Shown in pieces: positions 1-9,045 of a DNA stretch of 64,000 nucleotides. Position numbers and translations under genes: made by a program. Below the pieces are notes generated by a model that saw nothing but the letters and a program-made list of their open reading frames with translations, ran no database searches and was not told the DNA's origin. The stretch is from Sphingobacteriales bacterium UTBCD1 (lineage in GTDB: Bacteria; Bacteroidota; Bacteroidia; Chitinophagales; Chitinophagaceae), in the NCBI GenBank assembly GCA_002066995.1, contig MWTC01000013.1, forward strand, positions 87,579 to 151,578, written 5' to 3'. Positions within the stretch are counted from its first letter, which is position 1. Each line of letters begins with the position of its first letter.

Positions 1-261
1 TTACCGGATCAGGATTTTAAAAAAATTATAGACAAATCTGCTCCTGCAGCTCTCCTGGATTATAATATCATTCATGAAAAAAATGCCCTGGGCCTGGTTC
101 TTGAAGTGATGGAACAACCTCACCAGGTAATCTGCCGTATTGATATCAGAGGTAAAGAAGTGCTGATACCACTGAATGACGAAACACTTCAAAAAATTGA
201 TCATAAGAAAAAAGAGATCCACGTTCAATTGCCGGAAGGTCTGCTGGAAGTGTATTTGTAA
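1..261 (+). CDS. rimM: RimM, 16S rRNA processing factor (C-terminal part only)
   Basis: The gene is cut by the left edge of the window; 86 codons of its end are visible, stopping with TAA at 259-261. The frame reads from the first base and ends in LPEGLLEVYL, with KEVLIPLNDE and IHVQLPEG before it. These are the PRC-barrel signatures of RimM, which binds ribosomal protein S19 and helps mature the 30S subunit head. dinB starts 11 bases downstream on the same strand, so the two may be co-transcribed. trmD, often a neighbour of rimM in other bacteria, lies about 17 kb away. The identification rests on the C-terminal motif only, because the N-terminal domain is outside the window. Confidence 0.85.
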   Translation, partial: LPDQDFKKIIDKSAPAALLDYNIIHEKNALGLVLEVMEQPHQVICRIDIRGKEVLIPLNDETLQKIDHKKKEIHVQLPEGLLEVYL

Positions 262-272
262 AATAAAAGTAC

Positions 273-1457
273 ATGAATGAACTCATTCATCATATTGCAC
301 ATTTTGATCTTGATTCATTTTTTGTTTCTGTAGAAATACTCAGTGACCCTTCCCTGAAAGGGAAACCGGTACTAGTTGGCGGATACGAAAGAGGTGTGGT
401 GGCCGCCTGCAGTTATGAAGCAAGGAAATATGGCATTCATTCAGCCATGCCAATGAAGAAGGCATTGCAACTTTGCCCCCATGCCATTGTCACCGGCAAC
501 AGCCGTGGAGAATACAGTAAGTATTCCCGCTGGGTCACCGATATTATTGCTTCAAAAGTTCCGTCATTTGAAAAAGCCAGTATTGATGAGTTTTATATTG
601 ATCTTACCGGAATGGATAAATTTTTTGGTGTTAGCAAGTATGCCAGAGAATTAAGGGAACTGATTATAAAAGAGACGGGGTTACCCATTTCCTGCGGTTT
701 GTCTTCAGTAAAGTTCATCAGTAAAATGGCAGCGAACGAGGCAAAGCCCAATGGTTTCCTGGAAATACCGTATGGAAAAGAAAAAGAATTTCTCTGGCCT
801 TTGCCAGTCGAAAAAATCAATGGCGTAGGTAAACAAACAGAAACTCAACTTAAATACTATGGCCTTTACAAAATTCAGGATATAGCAAATACAAAACCTG
901 AATTCTTAGAAAGACAATTCGGAAAATGGGGAATATCGCTTTGGGAAAAATCCCGGGGTATCGGCAGTACAGAGATCGATACGGAGTGGGAACAAAAAAG
1001 CATCAGCCACGAGAACACATTTGACACTGATCATACGGATATTGAATTTTTGCATAGTGAACTGGTGCGCCTTACAGAAAAAACCGCTTACTCACTGCGT
1101 GAGGATGAAAAGCTCACAGGATGTGTAACCGTGAAGATCCGCTATTCTGACTTTGAAACTACTTCCCGTCAGGAAACGATCGATTATACCTCGCTGGATG
1201 ACCGGCTGATTGCAAAAGCAAAAGATCTTTTCAATAAATCATGGCAGAAAGCCCGCCTGCCGGACGGGCAAGGAAGACCGGTACGGTTGCTGGGTGTGCG
1301 TTTCAGCCAGATGATCCCCTTCACCATGCAGATGAGTTTGTTTGAAAACAACGTTGAAAAATTAAATCTTTACAAGGCTGTTGATAATATCAAAGAACGT
1401 TTCGGCAGTGAAATACTTACTAAGGGCACAGTGATTAAAAACAGAGGTGAAGAATAG
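273..1457 (+). CDS. dinB: DNA polymerase IV (Y-family, translesion)
   Basis: This 394-residue protein is an error-prone Y-family DNA polymerase that copies past damaged bases. The palm domain is clear: HFDLDSFFVSVE near residue 10 carries the first metal-binding Asp (D12), and SIDEFYIDLTG carries D105 and E106. The YEARKYGIHSAMP segment (fingers) and GLSSVKFISKMAANEAKPNG are standard. The little-finger domain follows from about residue 240, and length matches the family. I see no obvious C-terminal sliding-clamp peptide; the last residues are KGTVIKNRGEE. It starts 11 bases after rimM. I see no LexA-type operator just upstream, which fits expression as part of an upstream transcript. Confidence 0.95.
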   Translation: MNELIHHIAHFDLDSFFVSVEILSDPSLKGKPVLVGGYERGVVAACSYEARKYGIHSAMPMKKALQLCPHAIVTGNSRGEYSKYSRWVTDIIASKVPSFEKASIDEFYIDLTGMDKFFGVSKYARELRELIIKETGLPISCGLSSVKFISKMAANEAKPNGFLEIPYGKEKEFLWPLPVEKINGVGKQTETQLKYYGLYKIQDIANTKPEFLERQFGKWGISLWEKSRGIGSTEIDTEWEQKSISHENTFDTDHTDIEFLHSELVRLTEKTAYSLREDEKLTGCVTVKIRYSDFETTSRQETIDYTSLDDRLIAKAKDLFNKSWQKARLPDGQGRPVRLLGVRFSQMIPFTMQMSLFENNVEKLNLYKAVDNIKERFGSEILTKGTVIKNRGEE

Positions 1458-1530
1458 AATCTCCCTGAAATGGCAGCATAAATCTTATCTTCGCTGACTT
1501 AAATTCATAATTAAAATATTAATTTTTTTC

Positions 1531-2895
1531 ATGCAAGCCTGGAAAGAGTATCAACAAAAGAATAAGGATCGTTTTTTAAATGAAATGTTAGATCTGTTAC
1601 GTATCCCGTCCATAAGTGCAAAAACAGAACACAAAGCAGATATGCTTCGCTGTGCCGATGCAGTGAAAAAAAACTTATTGAATTCCGGATGTGATAAAGC
1701 TGAAGTGCATGCCACTAATGGACATCCGGTTGTATATGGAGAAAAAATTGTTGATCCCTCAAAGCCGACCGTATTGGTTTACGGGCATTATGACGTTCAA
1801 CCTGTGGAACCTATAGAACTATGGCACAGCAATCCATTTGATCCAGTGATCAAAGAAGGAAAAGTATTTGCAAGAGGCTCTGCAGATGATAAAGGACAGT
1901 TTTTTATGCACGTGAAAGCGCTGGAGACTTTGGTGAAGACCAACACCATGAGCACCAACATCAAATTCATCATCGAAGGAGAAGAAGAAGTAGGATCTCC
2001 CAACCTGGCCAAATTCATTTCTGAAAATAAAGAACTTTTAAAAACGGATGTAGTGCTTATCAGCGATAGCGCCATGCTCAGTATGGAATATCCTTCTTTG
2101 GACGTTGGCGTTCGCGGGCTTTCTTACATTGAAGTGGAAGTGACAGGCCCCAACCGTGATCTGCATAGCGGAACTTATGGCGGCGCAGTGGCCAATCCCA
2201 TCACGATACTCGCAAAGATGATCGCCGGTTGCCATGATGAAAACAATCACATAACGATCCCCGGATTTTACAATGATGTGCTGGAAGCAACCAAAGAAGA
2301 GAGAGAACTGATGGCACAGGCACCTTACAATGAAGCAGCATATAAAAAAGACCTGGGAGTAAAAGAGCTTTGGGGCGAAAAAGGTTACGCTACCAATGAA
2401 AGAACCGGCATCCGCCCCACTCTCGAATTAAACGGTATCTGGGGCGGCTATGAAGGTGAGGGCTCTAAAACAGTATTACCATCAAAAGCAACAGCAAAAA
2501 TTTCGGCACGTCTGGTTCCTAATCAGTCATCGGAAAAGATAACCGAATTACTGCTGAATCATTTTAAATCAATAGCACCGGATTGTGTTACAGTGAAAGC
2601 ATTTGAGCATCACGGAGGGGAGCCTTATCTCACTCCTATCGGAAGCAAGGGATATAAAGCAGCATCCAGGGCCATTGAAACCACTTTTGGTAAAAAACCA
2701 ATTCCTGTCCGGGGTGGCGGCAGCATTCCAATCTGTCACGTTCTGGAAAAAGAGTTGGGAGTAAAGATCATCTTCATGGGTTTTGGACTGGATAATGACA
2801 ACCTCCACTCACCAAATGAGAAATACAACATTGAAAATTACTATAAGGGAATTGAAACCATCCCGTATTTCCATAAATTTTTTGCAGAGGATTGA
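1531..2895 (+). CDS. M20 family dipeptidase/peptidase
   Basis: This 454-residue enzyme is a zinc-dependent peptidase of the M20 family, the group of carnosinase-like dipeptidases. It shows the metal-site motifs in order: GHYDVQP with H86 and catalytic D88, ARGSADDKGQ with the bridging Asp, EGEEEVGSPN with the catalytic Glu pair, a following Asp in LISDSAM, and HSPNEKY near the C terminus with the last His ligand. The dimerisation (lid) domain lies between about residues 205 and 360. There is no signal peptide, so it is expected in the cytoplasm. The short upstream gap has a weak promoter-like TATCTTCG at 1486-1493. It converges with the DUF1501 gene. The substrate cannot be read from the sequence. 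Confidence 0.92.
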   Translation: MQAWKEYQQKNKDRFLNEMLDLLRIPSISAKTEHKADMLRCADAVKKNLLNSGCDKAEVHATNGHPVVYGEKIVDPSKPTVLVYGHYDVQPVEPIELWHSNPFDPVIKEGKVFARGSADDKGQFFMHVKALETLVKTNTMSTNIKFIIEGEEEVGSPNLAKFISENKELLKTDVVLISDSAMLSMEYPSLDVGVRGLSYIEVEVTGPNRDLHSGTYGGAVANPITILAKMIAGCHDENNHITIPGFYNDVLEATKEERELMAQAPYNEAAYKKDLGVKELWGEKGYATNERTGIRPTLELNGIWGGYEGEGSKTVLPSKATAKISARLVPNQSSEKITELLLNHFKSIAPDCVTVKAFEHHGGEPYLTPIGSKGYKAASRAIETTFGKKPIPVRGGGSIPICHVLEKELGVKIIFMGFGLDNDNLHSPNEKYNIENYYKGIETIPYFHKFFAED

Positions 2896-2949
2896 GTGAA
2901 AGAAATAAGAAAAGCTGGACGCTGAAATAATAAAAAGTATCACCCGTTC

Positions 2950-4554
2950 CTACGGCATCTTCACCACAGTTATTACCTTTTGCAACGCTTTATTCTGAAG
3001 CCTGAGAAAGTAAACTCCGGAAGCAAGGCCGTCATTGTATATATCTACATTGTAAGTACCTGCTGCATATTCCGCACTGGCAAGCACTTTCACCACCCGG
3101 CCCAGTGCGTCTATCTGCTGTATCATGGTATGGCCACCATTGGTAGAAAACTGAATAGTAGCGCTGACGGTATAAGGACTGGGCCACATTTTCAGCATCA
3201 GCTTATCTGCTGCATTATTATTATCATCCGGTGTGTCTGGCAATCCGCATGGGCCACCTTTTATGAGAGGTAATGATTGATAATTCTGCAACAATATCTG
3301 GTCAAGGGCAGGTTGCTTAACACAAAACCATTGCTCCAGCACAGATGCATAGACACTCCTGTAATCGTACTGGAAAGGAATATTATTTACTACCTGTATA
3401 TCAGCGGGTATATCGGGACTGTTGCCTAATATTCCTTTTTTAACATGATCACCAAACATCAGCAAAGGTGCTGCAGCTCCGTGGTCCGTACCAAGGCTTG
3501 CATTGGATTTAATGCGGCGTCCGAATTCAGAAAAAGTCATTCCCAATACACGATCTTCAAGGCCCATCAGTTCAAGATCCTTTTGAAATGCCGTTATCCC
3601 CTCGGAAAGATTTTTCATCAGGTTGGCATGCATTCCGGTCGTGGTATCGCTGGGGTTAACCTGTTTTTTATGAGTATCAAATCCTCCTACGGAAACAGTA
3701 TATACTCTTGTTTTTAATCCGCCTTTGATCAACCGGGCAACAATTTTTAACTGATCTGCCAGTGAGTTATTACCGGGATATGTCGCCATAGTAGAGGCAC
3801 GCTGATAAGCCGCCCTGATCAAATCAGAATAGATCTTAGTCTTTTCCGATACCACACGCAGAAATTTTAATTCCTTATTGGCAGGAGGAAGATCAAGAGG
3901 ATAATCAGAAAACGGATTGACGAACTTATAAATATCTTCCGGATTAGTTACTGACAAGCCCATCGAATAGACCTTGCCCTGTACAGTCAAAGTGGGGATG
4001 CTGCTGATCTGAATTGACAAGGGATCCGGCATGTTTGTACTGGGATATGCATCAGGATAACCCGGAAACTCATTTTCAAGATACCGGCCCACCCATCCCG
4101 TCTTTGCTCTTACTCTACGGTCTTCTCTCGTATCACCGCTGCTCCAAATATCGGTAGCCCTGAAATGCGAAAAGTTGGGATTAGCATAACCTACCGATTG
4201 CACCACTGCCACTTTTCCATCATTATACATATTCTGCAATGCTGTCATCGCCGGATGAAAACCCGTTTTATCTGTGCCATTCAAACGAAGCACCTGGCTT
4301 TGAGGAATTGCGACGTTCGTTCGTGCATTGTAATAATTAGCATACATATCCAAAGGGACAATCATGTTAAGGCCATCATTACCTCCGCTTAACTGTATCA
4401 GCACAAGTACATGATCCGTATCGGTTGTCTGCCCCATCAACCACGCCAATGCATTATTTTCCTGGCCCGACGCCATAAATGAAAATCCATTTAGCAATGC
4501 CGGCATAGCCACAGTAGCAGGTACAGATTTTTTTAAAAATTTTCTCCTGTTCAT
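2950..4554 (-). CDS. DUF1501 family secreted protein with T9SS type A sorting domain
   Basis: This 534-residue protein begins MNRRKFLKKSVPATVAMP, a twin-arginine-like signal, followed by the DUF1501 body (IQLSGGNDGLNMIVP, FSEFGRRIKSN, GTDHGAAAPLL). DUF1501 proteins resemble the sulfatase/alkaline phosphatase fold. The last 75 or so residues form a beta-rich tail (DALGRVVKV, GTYNVDI, LASGVYFLRLQN, KVITVVKMP) typical of the T9SS type A sorting domain, so it is probably exported and anchored at the surface. It starts 10 bases after the DUF1800 gene, and such pairs are commonly co-transcribed in Bacteroidota and Planctomycetota. The biochemical role of the pair is not established. Confidence 0.88.
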   Translation of the reverse strand: MNRRKFLKKSVPATVAMPALLNGFSFMASGQENNALAWLMGQTTDTDHVLVLIQLSGGNDGLNMIVPLDMYANYYNARTNVAIPQSQVLRLNGTDKTGFHPAMTALQNMYNDGKVAVVQSVGYANPNFSHFRATDIWSSGDTREDRRVRAKTGWVGRYLENEFPGYPDAYPSTNMPDPLSIQISSIPTLTVQGKVYSMGLSVTNPEDIYKFVNPFSDYPLDLPPANKELKFLRVVSEKTKIYSDLIRAAYQRASTMATYPGNNSLADQLKIVARLIKGGLKTRVYTVSVGGFDTHKKQVNPSDTTTGMHANLMKNLSEGITAFQKDLELMGLEDRVLGMTFSEFGRRIKSNASLGTDHGAAAPLLMFGDHVKKGILGNSPDIPADIQVVNNIPFQYDYRSVYASVLEQWFCVKQPALDQILLQNYQSLPLIKGGPCGLPDTPDDNNNAADKLMLKMWPSPYTVSATIQFSTNGGHTMIQQIDALGRVVKVLASAEYAAGTYNVDIYNDGLASGVYFLRLQNKALQKVITVVKMP

Positions 4555-4564
4555 AGGTTTTGTT

Positions 4565-6190
4565 TTAGCATAAATGAAACTCAGGAAGGTTCATCAAAAA
4601 TTTGAACATTTCCTTCAGCGAATTATTGATTACGGAATTATTATTACTATTCCAGGCATTGGTCCAGATGGTATCATCCGGCACATTATTCAGCAAGAAA
4701 CGGTTTTTCACATAAGTCTTTGAACCGGCAGACAACGGATAACGAAGCATCAATGCCGTTATATCATTGATCAATTGATTGGGGTCGGCAGGATTGGAAG
4801 AATAATTGGCGAATGCCCGCACATCTATAATACTTCCATTTACCAATGCATCGGTATAATCAGCTCTTTTGGGAAGTGAGTTGCTGTTTACCCATATCTC
4901 ATAAAACATGGGCTCCTGGTAATAGGAGGGCCATCCGGATACATCGGGTGGTTGAAACAGTTCCTGCTGCATTTCTGCTGCATTCCTGTACAAAGAATAA
5001 AATAACGGGTAACCGGCAGTGTAATTGGTATAAGCAGGGAAGCTGACATTAAATTCACGCAAAGTTCCAACTACAAAATCAAGCGGGCTCTTGATATAAC
5101 AAGCCTGGTTCAGTATATCAAAAAAATGTTCGCTTTTCAGGAGAACTGATAATGTGGGTTTGATTTCAAAATTATTACTCTGCAGTATTGTGGCCATAGG
5201 AATGATCACCTCTGCCTCTACCGCATCATCAATTTGGTAATACACAAACCATCTGTACAGTTTGCGGCAGATGAAACGGGCTGCTTCAGTAGTGGAACAT
5301 ATCATATTCACCAGGGCTTCTATTTCCTGTTCACCATCACCCCCGGGAATAGTAGTATTATTATAAAAATCAGAAAAGGTTTTGGATCCTGTATCATGTG
5401 CGCCGGCATCAAAATAGGAGCTGGGAGGGTCAGCTTTAACCCGCCACCCGGTCAATACTCTTGCCGCTGCTATAACATCGTTTTCCGTATAATGTGAATC
5501 ATTGCCCCTGCCTATTGAAAATAATTCCTGCATCTCACGGGCATAGTTTTCATCAGGCGCCTGTTTACTGTTTACATATCCATTCAGATGAACAAGCATA
5601 GCCGGATCAATTGTCACTTCTTTCAGAAGGGTTTTAAAACTTCCTAATGCATTACTGCGTAAAAGAGCATGATGCCTGTACAGGAACTGAGCATTTTGTA
5701 CTTCCGTTTCCTGAACAGAAAAATGATGATGCCAGAATAAAACCATTTTCTCCTGGATGCTTCTTCCCTGGTTTACAATAAGGCCGGCCCACCATTTTCT
5801 TAAACTGCTCACCCGGAGATTGTTGATAGCACTGATAATACCGGGATTACCCATAGTGTTGGGATCATTCACCCATGTTTGTCCCTGTGGCACACCAACA
5901 TCATCCCACATCACACCAAACTCGTCTTCTATCAATCCATAATCCCTGACCGGCGGGCCCGGAACCGTAACGCTATTCAGCAATTCATCAATAGCAGCAT
6001 CCGGTGAAAGAGTAAGGAAATAATCCACATCTTCTTTTTTAGCGCCAAACATAGTTCGCTTCAGCAAATGTGTTACTTCATTTGCTGTCCAGTTCCCGGC
6101 ATAAGGAGCCAACCCGGAAAACATACTTTTGTGCTTTCCATTGGTTTTTATATTCCGCCGGATACTTTTAATAAAATCCCTTCTGTCCAT
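4565..6190 (-). CDS. DUF1800 family protein
   Basis: This 541-residue protein matches the DUF1800 family, seen in the HLLKRTMFGA start of the domain near residue 40, the IQEKMVLFWHHHFS segment, YAREMQELFSIG, LTGWRV, FICRKLYRWFVYY and QPPDVSGWP. It opens with MDRRDFIKS and an RR pair, possibly a weak Tat-type signal, but it has no hydrophobic stretch as clear as its neighbour's and no C-terminal sorting domain. It sits between the type B sorted protein (28 bases upstream) and the DUF1501 gene (10 bases downstream), all on the minus strand, which suggests one operon. Function is unknown; the constant pairing with DUF1501 suggests that the two act together outside the inner membrane. Confidence 0.88.
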   Translation of the reverse strand: MDRRDFIKSIRRNIKTNGKHKSMFSGLAPYAGNWTANEVTHLLKRTMFGAKKEDVDYFLTLSPDAAIDELLNSVTVPGPPVRDYGLIEDEFGVMWDDVGVPQGQTWVNDPNTMGNPGIISAINNLRVSSLRKWWAGLIVNQGRSIQEKMVLFWHHHFSVQETEVQNAQFLYRHHALLRSNALGSFKTLLKEVTIDPAMLVHLNGYVNSKQAPDENYAREMQELFSIGRGNDSHYTENDVIAAARVLTGWRVKADPPSSYFDAGAHDTGSKTFSDFYNNTTIPGGDGEQEIEALVNMICSTTEAARFICRKLYRWFVYYQIDDAVEAEVIIPMATILQSNNFEIKPTLSVLLKSEHFFDILNQACYIKSPLDFVVGTLREFNVSFPAYTNYTAGYPLFYSLYRNAAEMQQELFQPPDVSGWPSYYQEPMFYEIWVNSNSLPKRADYTDALVNGSIIDVRAFANYSSNPADPNQLINDITALMLRYPLSAGSKTYVKNRFLLNNVPDDTIWTNAWNSNNNSVINNSLKEMFKFLMNLPEFHLC

Positions 6191-6218
6191 AGCGTTTGTT
6201 TTTTACCTGTTGTTGATT

Positions 6219-8162
6219 TTAACGGATCAGTGTAAATGTTCCTTTTTGCTGATGCGGCCTGTTTTGCAGGTCCATATAATCAATGATGTAAATAAAAACA
6301 CTGGTGGGTTGCAACTGACCTTTATATACTCCGTTCCACCTGTCATTTATAGAAGTGCTTTTAAAAACAAGTTCGCCATTGCGGTTATATAATTGTAACC
6401 TGTATCCATCCGGCACTTTTCCTATCGGCCCATAAAAATCATTCAATCCGTCCCTGTTAGGGGTGAATGCATTGGGCATCATCACTACCGCATCTTTCAG
6501 CACCACCACAGTAAACTGATCAGAAACCTGGCAATTACCGGCTAAATAATTTGTAGCCGTATAAACTGTTGTGACAAGAGGCGATGCTACCGGATCAGGG
6601 CAATTCAGGCAGCTCAATGATGAATGAGTGGTCCACAAAATATTGCCATTACCGTTTGTATGAAGGGTTACACTTTGCCCGGAAAAAATAGTGTCGGTTT
6701 TGCGGATATTATTAAAAGGGCCATTGGCCGGTACCGGTTTGTACATAACAAGGACCGAATCGTATCCGCAAACATCTCTTATGGTATCCTGCAATGGAAC
6801 AAAGCTGCTTATATTGCAAACTGCCGAATCTTTAGTTTGAATTTCAGGCGCCAGCAGTTTAATGATACCAAAATCCGTTTCACCTTTTGAACTGGTAAAA
6901 TCTCCGTCAGAAGATTCCGAATCACCTGCCAGGTAATATTCATTCGTTACCGGGTTATATATCATGTAACGCATATTATCATTCTCCCTGCCGCCCCAGT
7001 TTTGTTTCCAAATCAAATCGCCATTGGAGCTGAGTTTCACTGTCCAGTAATCAGCTTTACCATGAGGGGCTGAAATGTCGCCATCAACAGAATAAGTGAT
7101 TCCTCCTATAATATAACCACCGTCTTTATCAGTAACAATAGTATGTGCAAATTCAGCATCTGAGCCTCCCAGCACTTTTTGCCAGTTTATTTTCCCTTTG
7201 GTATCAACGTTAAGCACCCAATAATCCTGGCTGCCTTTGGCACCGCTGACATCACCGTCATTGGAAGTAGTATATCCTGCCAGTGTTAAAGTACCGTCAG
7301 CTCCTTTTGTCATACAATAAGCAACATCATTTTGGGAGCCACCATAAATTTTACTGAAAATTTTATTGCCCTCTTTGTCTAATGCCAGCAGCCAAACATC
7401 ATAGTTCTTTTGATCGGGGGGAATATCCCCATCTACAGAATTGGTAAACCCGGCCAGGTAAATATTGCCATTGATGATCCTGAAGTCGAACAGTTCTTCG
7501 TTTTTACTTCCCCCGTAACATTTGCTCCACAGCAATGTACCTGACGCACTTATTTTCATCAACACACCATCCGTATATCCGCCGGTGCCATGGTTGCCTT
7601 TAATATCACCATCATTGGAAGAAGAAGAAGCGGCAATGAGATAACTGCCGTCATTCATTACTTCAATGTGATTTCCTATATCCATGCCGCTGCCGCCATA
7701 TCGCTTTTGCCATTGCAGTGACCCGTTAGCATTAAGTTTTAACAACCAAATGTCTTTTGTTCCTCCATAACCGGCGATGACGCCTCCATCTGTAGAATTG
7801 GTTTCACCTAAAACAATATAACCACCGTCTGAAGTCTGGGCTACATCTCTTGCACTTTCATAGCCGGTTCCGCCAAAAGATTTTTCCCATTGAATGATCC
7901 CGCATTTATCCAGTTTCAGAATCCACAGATCCCAGTAGTCACGATTTGGCTGAGCGCTTACATCACCGTTTTTTGAATCGGTATACCCGGCAACGATCGT
8001 TCCTCCATCTGAAGTAAATTTTATTGTATAAGGAATATCTACTTTACTGCCGCCATAATGAAAAGCCCACTGGCGTGGGGGTAATTGAGCCTGCAATTTA
8101 TAGCAAACCAAAAGGGTTATCAGCAGGACTATGTTGCGTAAAAAATAGTTTTTGATTCTCAC
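6219..8162 (-). CDS. T9SS type B (gliding CTD) surface protein with seven propeller-like repeats
   Basis: This 647-residue protein has a signal peptide (IVLLITLLVCYKLQAQ). About seven repeats of some 50 residues follow, each starting with a (Y/F/L/W)GG(S/T) motif and ending in a variant of GGYIVxGxTxSxDGD. This pattern suggests a beta-propeller, and the DxDGD-like tips may bind calcium. The tail starts at MPNAFTPNRDGLNDFYGP, the hallmark of the gliding-motility-associated (type B) T9SS sorting domain, and ends in KGTFTLIR. It begins with a GTG codon at 8162, since no ATG precedes the signal peptide. It appears to be the first gene of the run with DUF1800 and DUF1501. A nested inverted repeat lies directly upstream of the start. 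Confidence 0.85.
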   Translation of the reverse strand: MRIKNYFLRNIVLLITLLVCYKLQAQLPPRQWAFHYGGSKVDIPYTIKFTSDGGTIVAGYTDSKNGDVSAQPNRDYWDLWILKLDKCGIIQWEKSFGGTGYESARDVAQTSDGGYIVLGETNSTDGGVIAGYGGTKDIWLLKLNANGSLQWQKRYGGSGMDIGNHIEVMNDGSYLIAASSSSNDGDIKGNHGTGGYTDGVLMKISASGTLLWSKCYGGSKNEELFDFRIINGNIYLAGFTNSVDGDIPPDQKNYDVWLLALDKEGNKIFSKIYGGSQNDVAYCMTKGADGTLTLAGYTTSNDGDVSGAKGSQDYWVLNVDTKGKINWQKVLGGSDAEFAHTIVTDKDGGYIIGGITYSVDGDISAPHGKADYWTVKLSSNGDLIWKQNWGGRENDNMRYMIYNPVTNEYYLAGDSESSDGDFTSSKGETDFGIIKLLAPEIQTKDSAVCNISSFVPLQDTIRDVCGYDSVLVMYKPVPANGPFNNIRKTDTIFSGQSVTLHTNGNGNILWTTHSSLSCLNCPDPVASPLVTTVYTATNYLAGNCQVSDQFTVVVLKDAVVMMPNAFTPNRDGLNDFYGPIGKVPDGYRLQLYNRNGELVFKSTSINDRWNGVYKGQLQPTSVFIYIIDYMDLQNRPHQQKGTFTLIR

Positions 8163-8228
8163 AAGATTAGCCTAATTTTTCTCTGTTTTCCGGAAACACA
8201 GATCAAAGGCAACTTTTATGCTAATCTT
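8163..8228 (-). repeat. Nested inverted repeat abutting the GTG start of the type B surface protein
   Basis: The arms AAGATTAGC (8163-8171) and GCTAATCTT (8220-8228) are perfect 9-base complements. Between them, 8182-8202 is an imperfect 21-base palindrome centred on TTCCGGAAA. On the minus strand the outer arm touches the GTG start codon. A transcript covering this stretch could fold so that the start is partly hidden. It could equally be an operator. No known family is recognised. Confidence 0.4.
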
Positions 8229-8637
8229 ATACTTTTCTAAAATAAGTTTTCCTCAATGTCTATGTATTTTTCCCTCGTGTTTTTTCGTTAGCATTTTTAT
8301 TGATATTTCACCTGGTTACATTTCAGAGCCAAAGAGAAAATGAAGGTCATTCTGCTATCCCGGTAAATTGTATTTTTCCCTTTTATTGCCCTGTGTTTAC
8401 AATTTTTCTTAAGGAATGGCTGGCTATAAATCCGTGATGGAATAACCAGCATTAATCCTTATTCTTACCAATTTTGATTTCTATTACATCTTTCGGAAAT
8501 AGCAGGAACCCGGCATGACTGGAGAAAGCTTAAGCCCGCTGGAATCATTATTGGCAAGACAAATTGTTTGATGAAAGATTTTTAACGGATGAAGGCGGAA
8601 AAAAACAATAACCCGGGTGTAAATTGAATCTCCTTAT
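8229..8637. other. Intergenic region with no recognisable gene
   Basis: About 410 AT-rich bases separate the start region of the minus-strand surface protein from the S4 gene. I found no convincing reading frame, tRNA or strong terminator. Only scattered short frames exist, with no coding signature. Confidence 0.5.
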
Positions 8638-8645
8638 TATTTTTG
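8638..8645 (+). promoter_or_regulatory. Candidate Bacteroidota -7 promoter element before the S4 gene
   Basis: TATTTTTG matches the Bacteroidota -7 consensus TAnnTTTG exactly. It would place the transcript start near 8652, about 13 bases before the GTG codon of the S4 gene. No good -33 TTTG lies at the usual spacing, so this is tentative. Confidence 0.35.
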
Positions 8646-8664
8646 TATTCAACTCTGATATGAA

Positions 8665-9045
8665 GTGGCCGAAAAACTCCGTCTCGATAAATACCTCTGG
8701 GCCATCCGGCTTTTCAAAACAAGAACACTGGCTGCAGCAGCCTGTGATACCGGAAAAGTAAAATTCAACGGATCCCCGGCAAAGGCATCAAAGAATGTAA
8801 ACATCGGTGATGAATATGAAGTGAAAACACAAGCCAGGCGCTGGCGTATCAAAGTGAATGGCTTGCCCTATAACAGGATGAAGTATGAAGAGGCGATAAA
8901 ATTCTATATCGATATCACTCCTGCCGGAGAAATTGAGCGGTTACAATTCCAGGCTGCCGCTTTTTATACCGGTAAAAGGAAAAGTAAGATTGGCCGCCCG
9001 ACCAAAAAACAGCGTAGAGATCTTAAAGGCTTTTTAGGAGATTAA
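8665..9045 (+). CDS. S4-domain RNA-binding protein (Hsp15-like)
   Basis: This 126-residue basic protein starts with an S4 RNA-binding domain: LRLDKYLWAIRLFKTRTLA near residue 5, then GKVKFNG and KNVNIGDEYEV. This arrangement is typical of Hsp15/HslR-type proteins, which bind free 50S subunits carrying stalled peptidyl-tRNA. The C-terminal third is rich in Lys and Arg (GKRKSKIGRPTKKQRRDLKG) and probably contacts RNA. The start is GTG at 8665, because an in-frame TGA lies three codons upstream (8656-8658) and no ATG intervenes. The gene overlaps the end of the convergent receiver-Crp gene by four bases. The exact ribosome-rescue role is inferred from the family. Confidence 0.85.
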   Translation: MAEKLRLDKYLWAIRLFKTRTLAAAACDTGKVKFNGSPAKASKNVNIGDEYEVKTQARRWRIKVNGLPYNRMKYEEAIKFYIDITPAGEIERLQFQAAAFYTGKRKSKIGRPTKKQRRDLKGFLGD

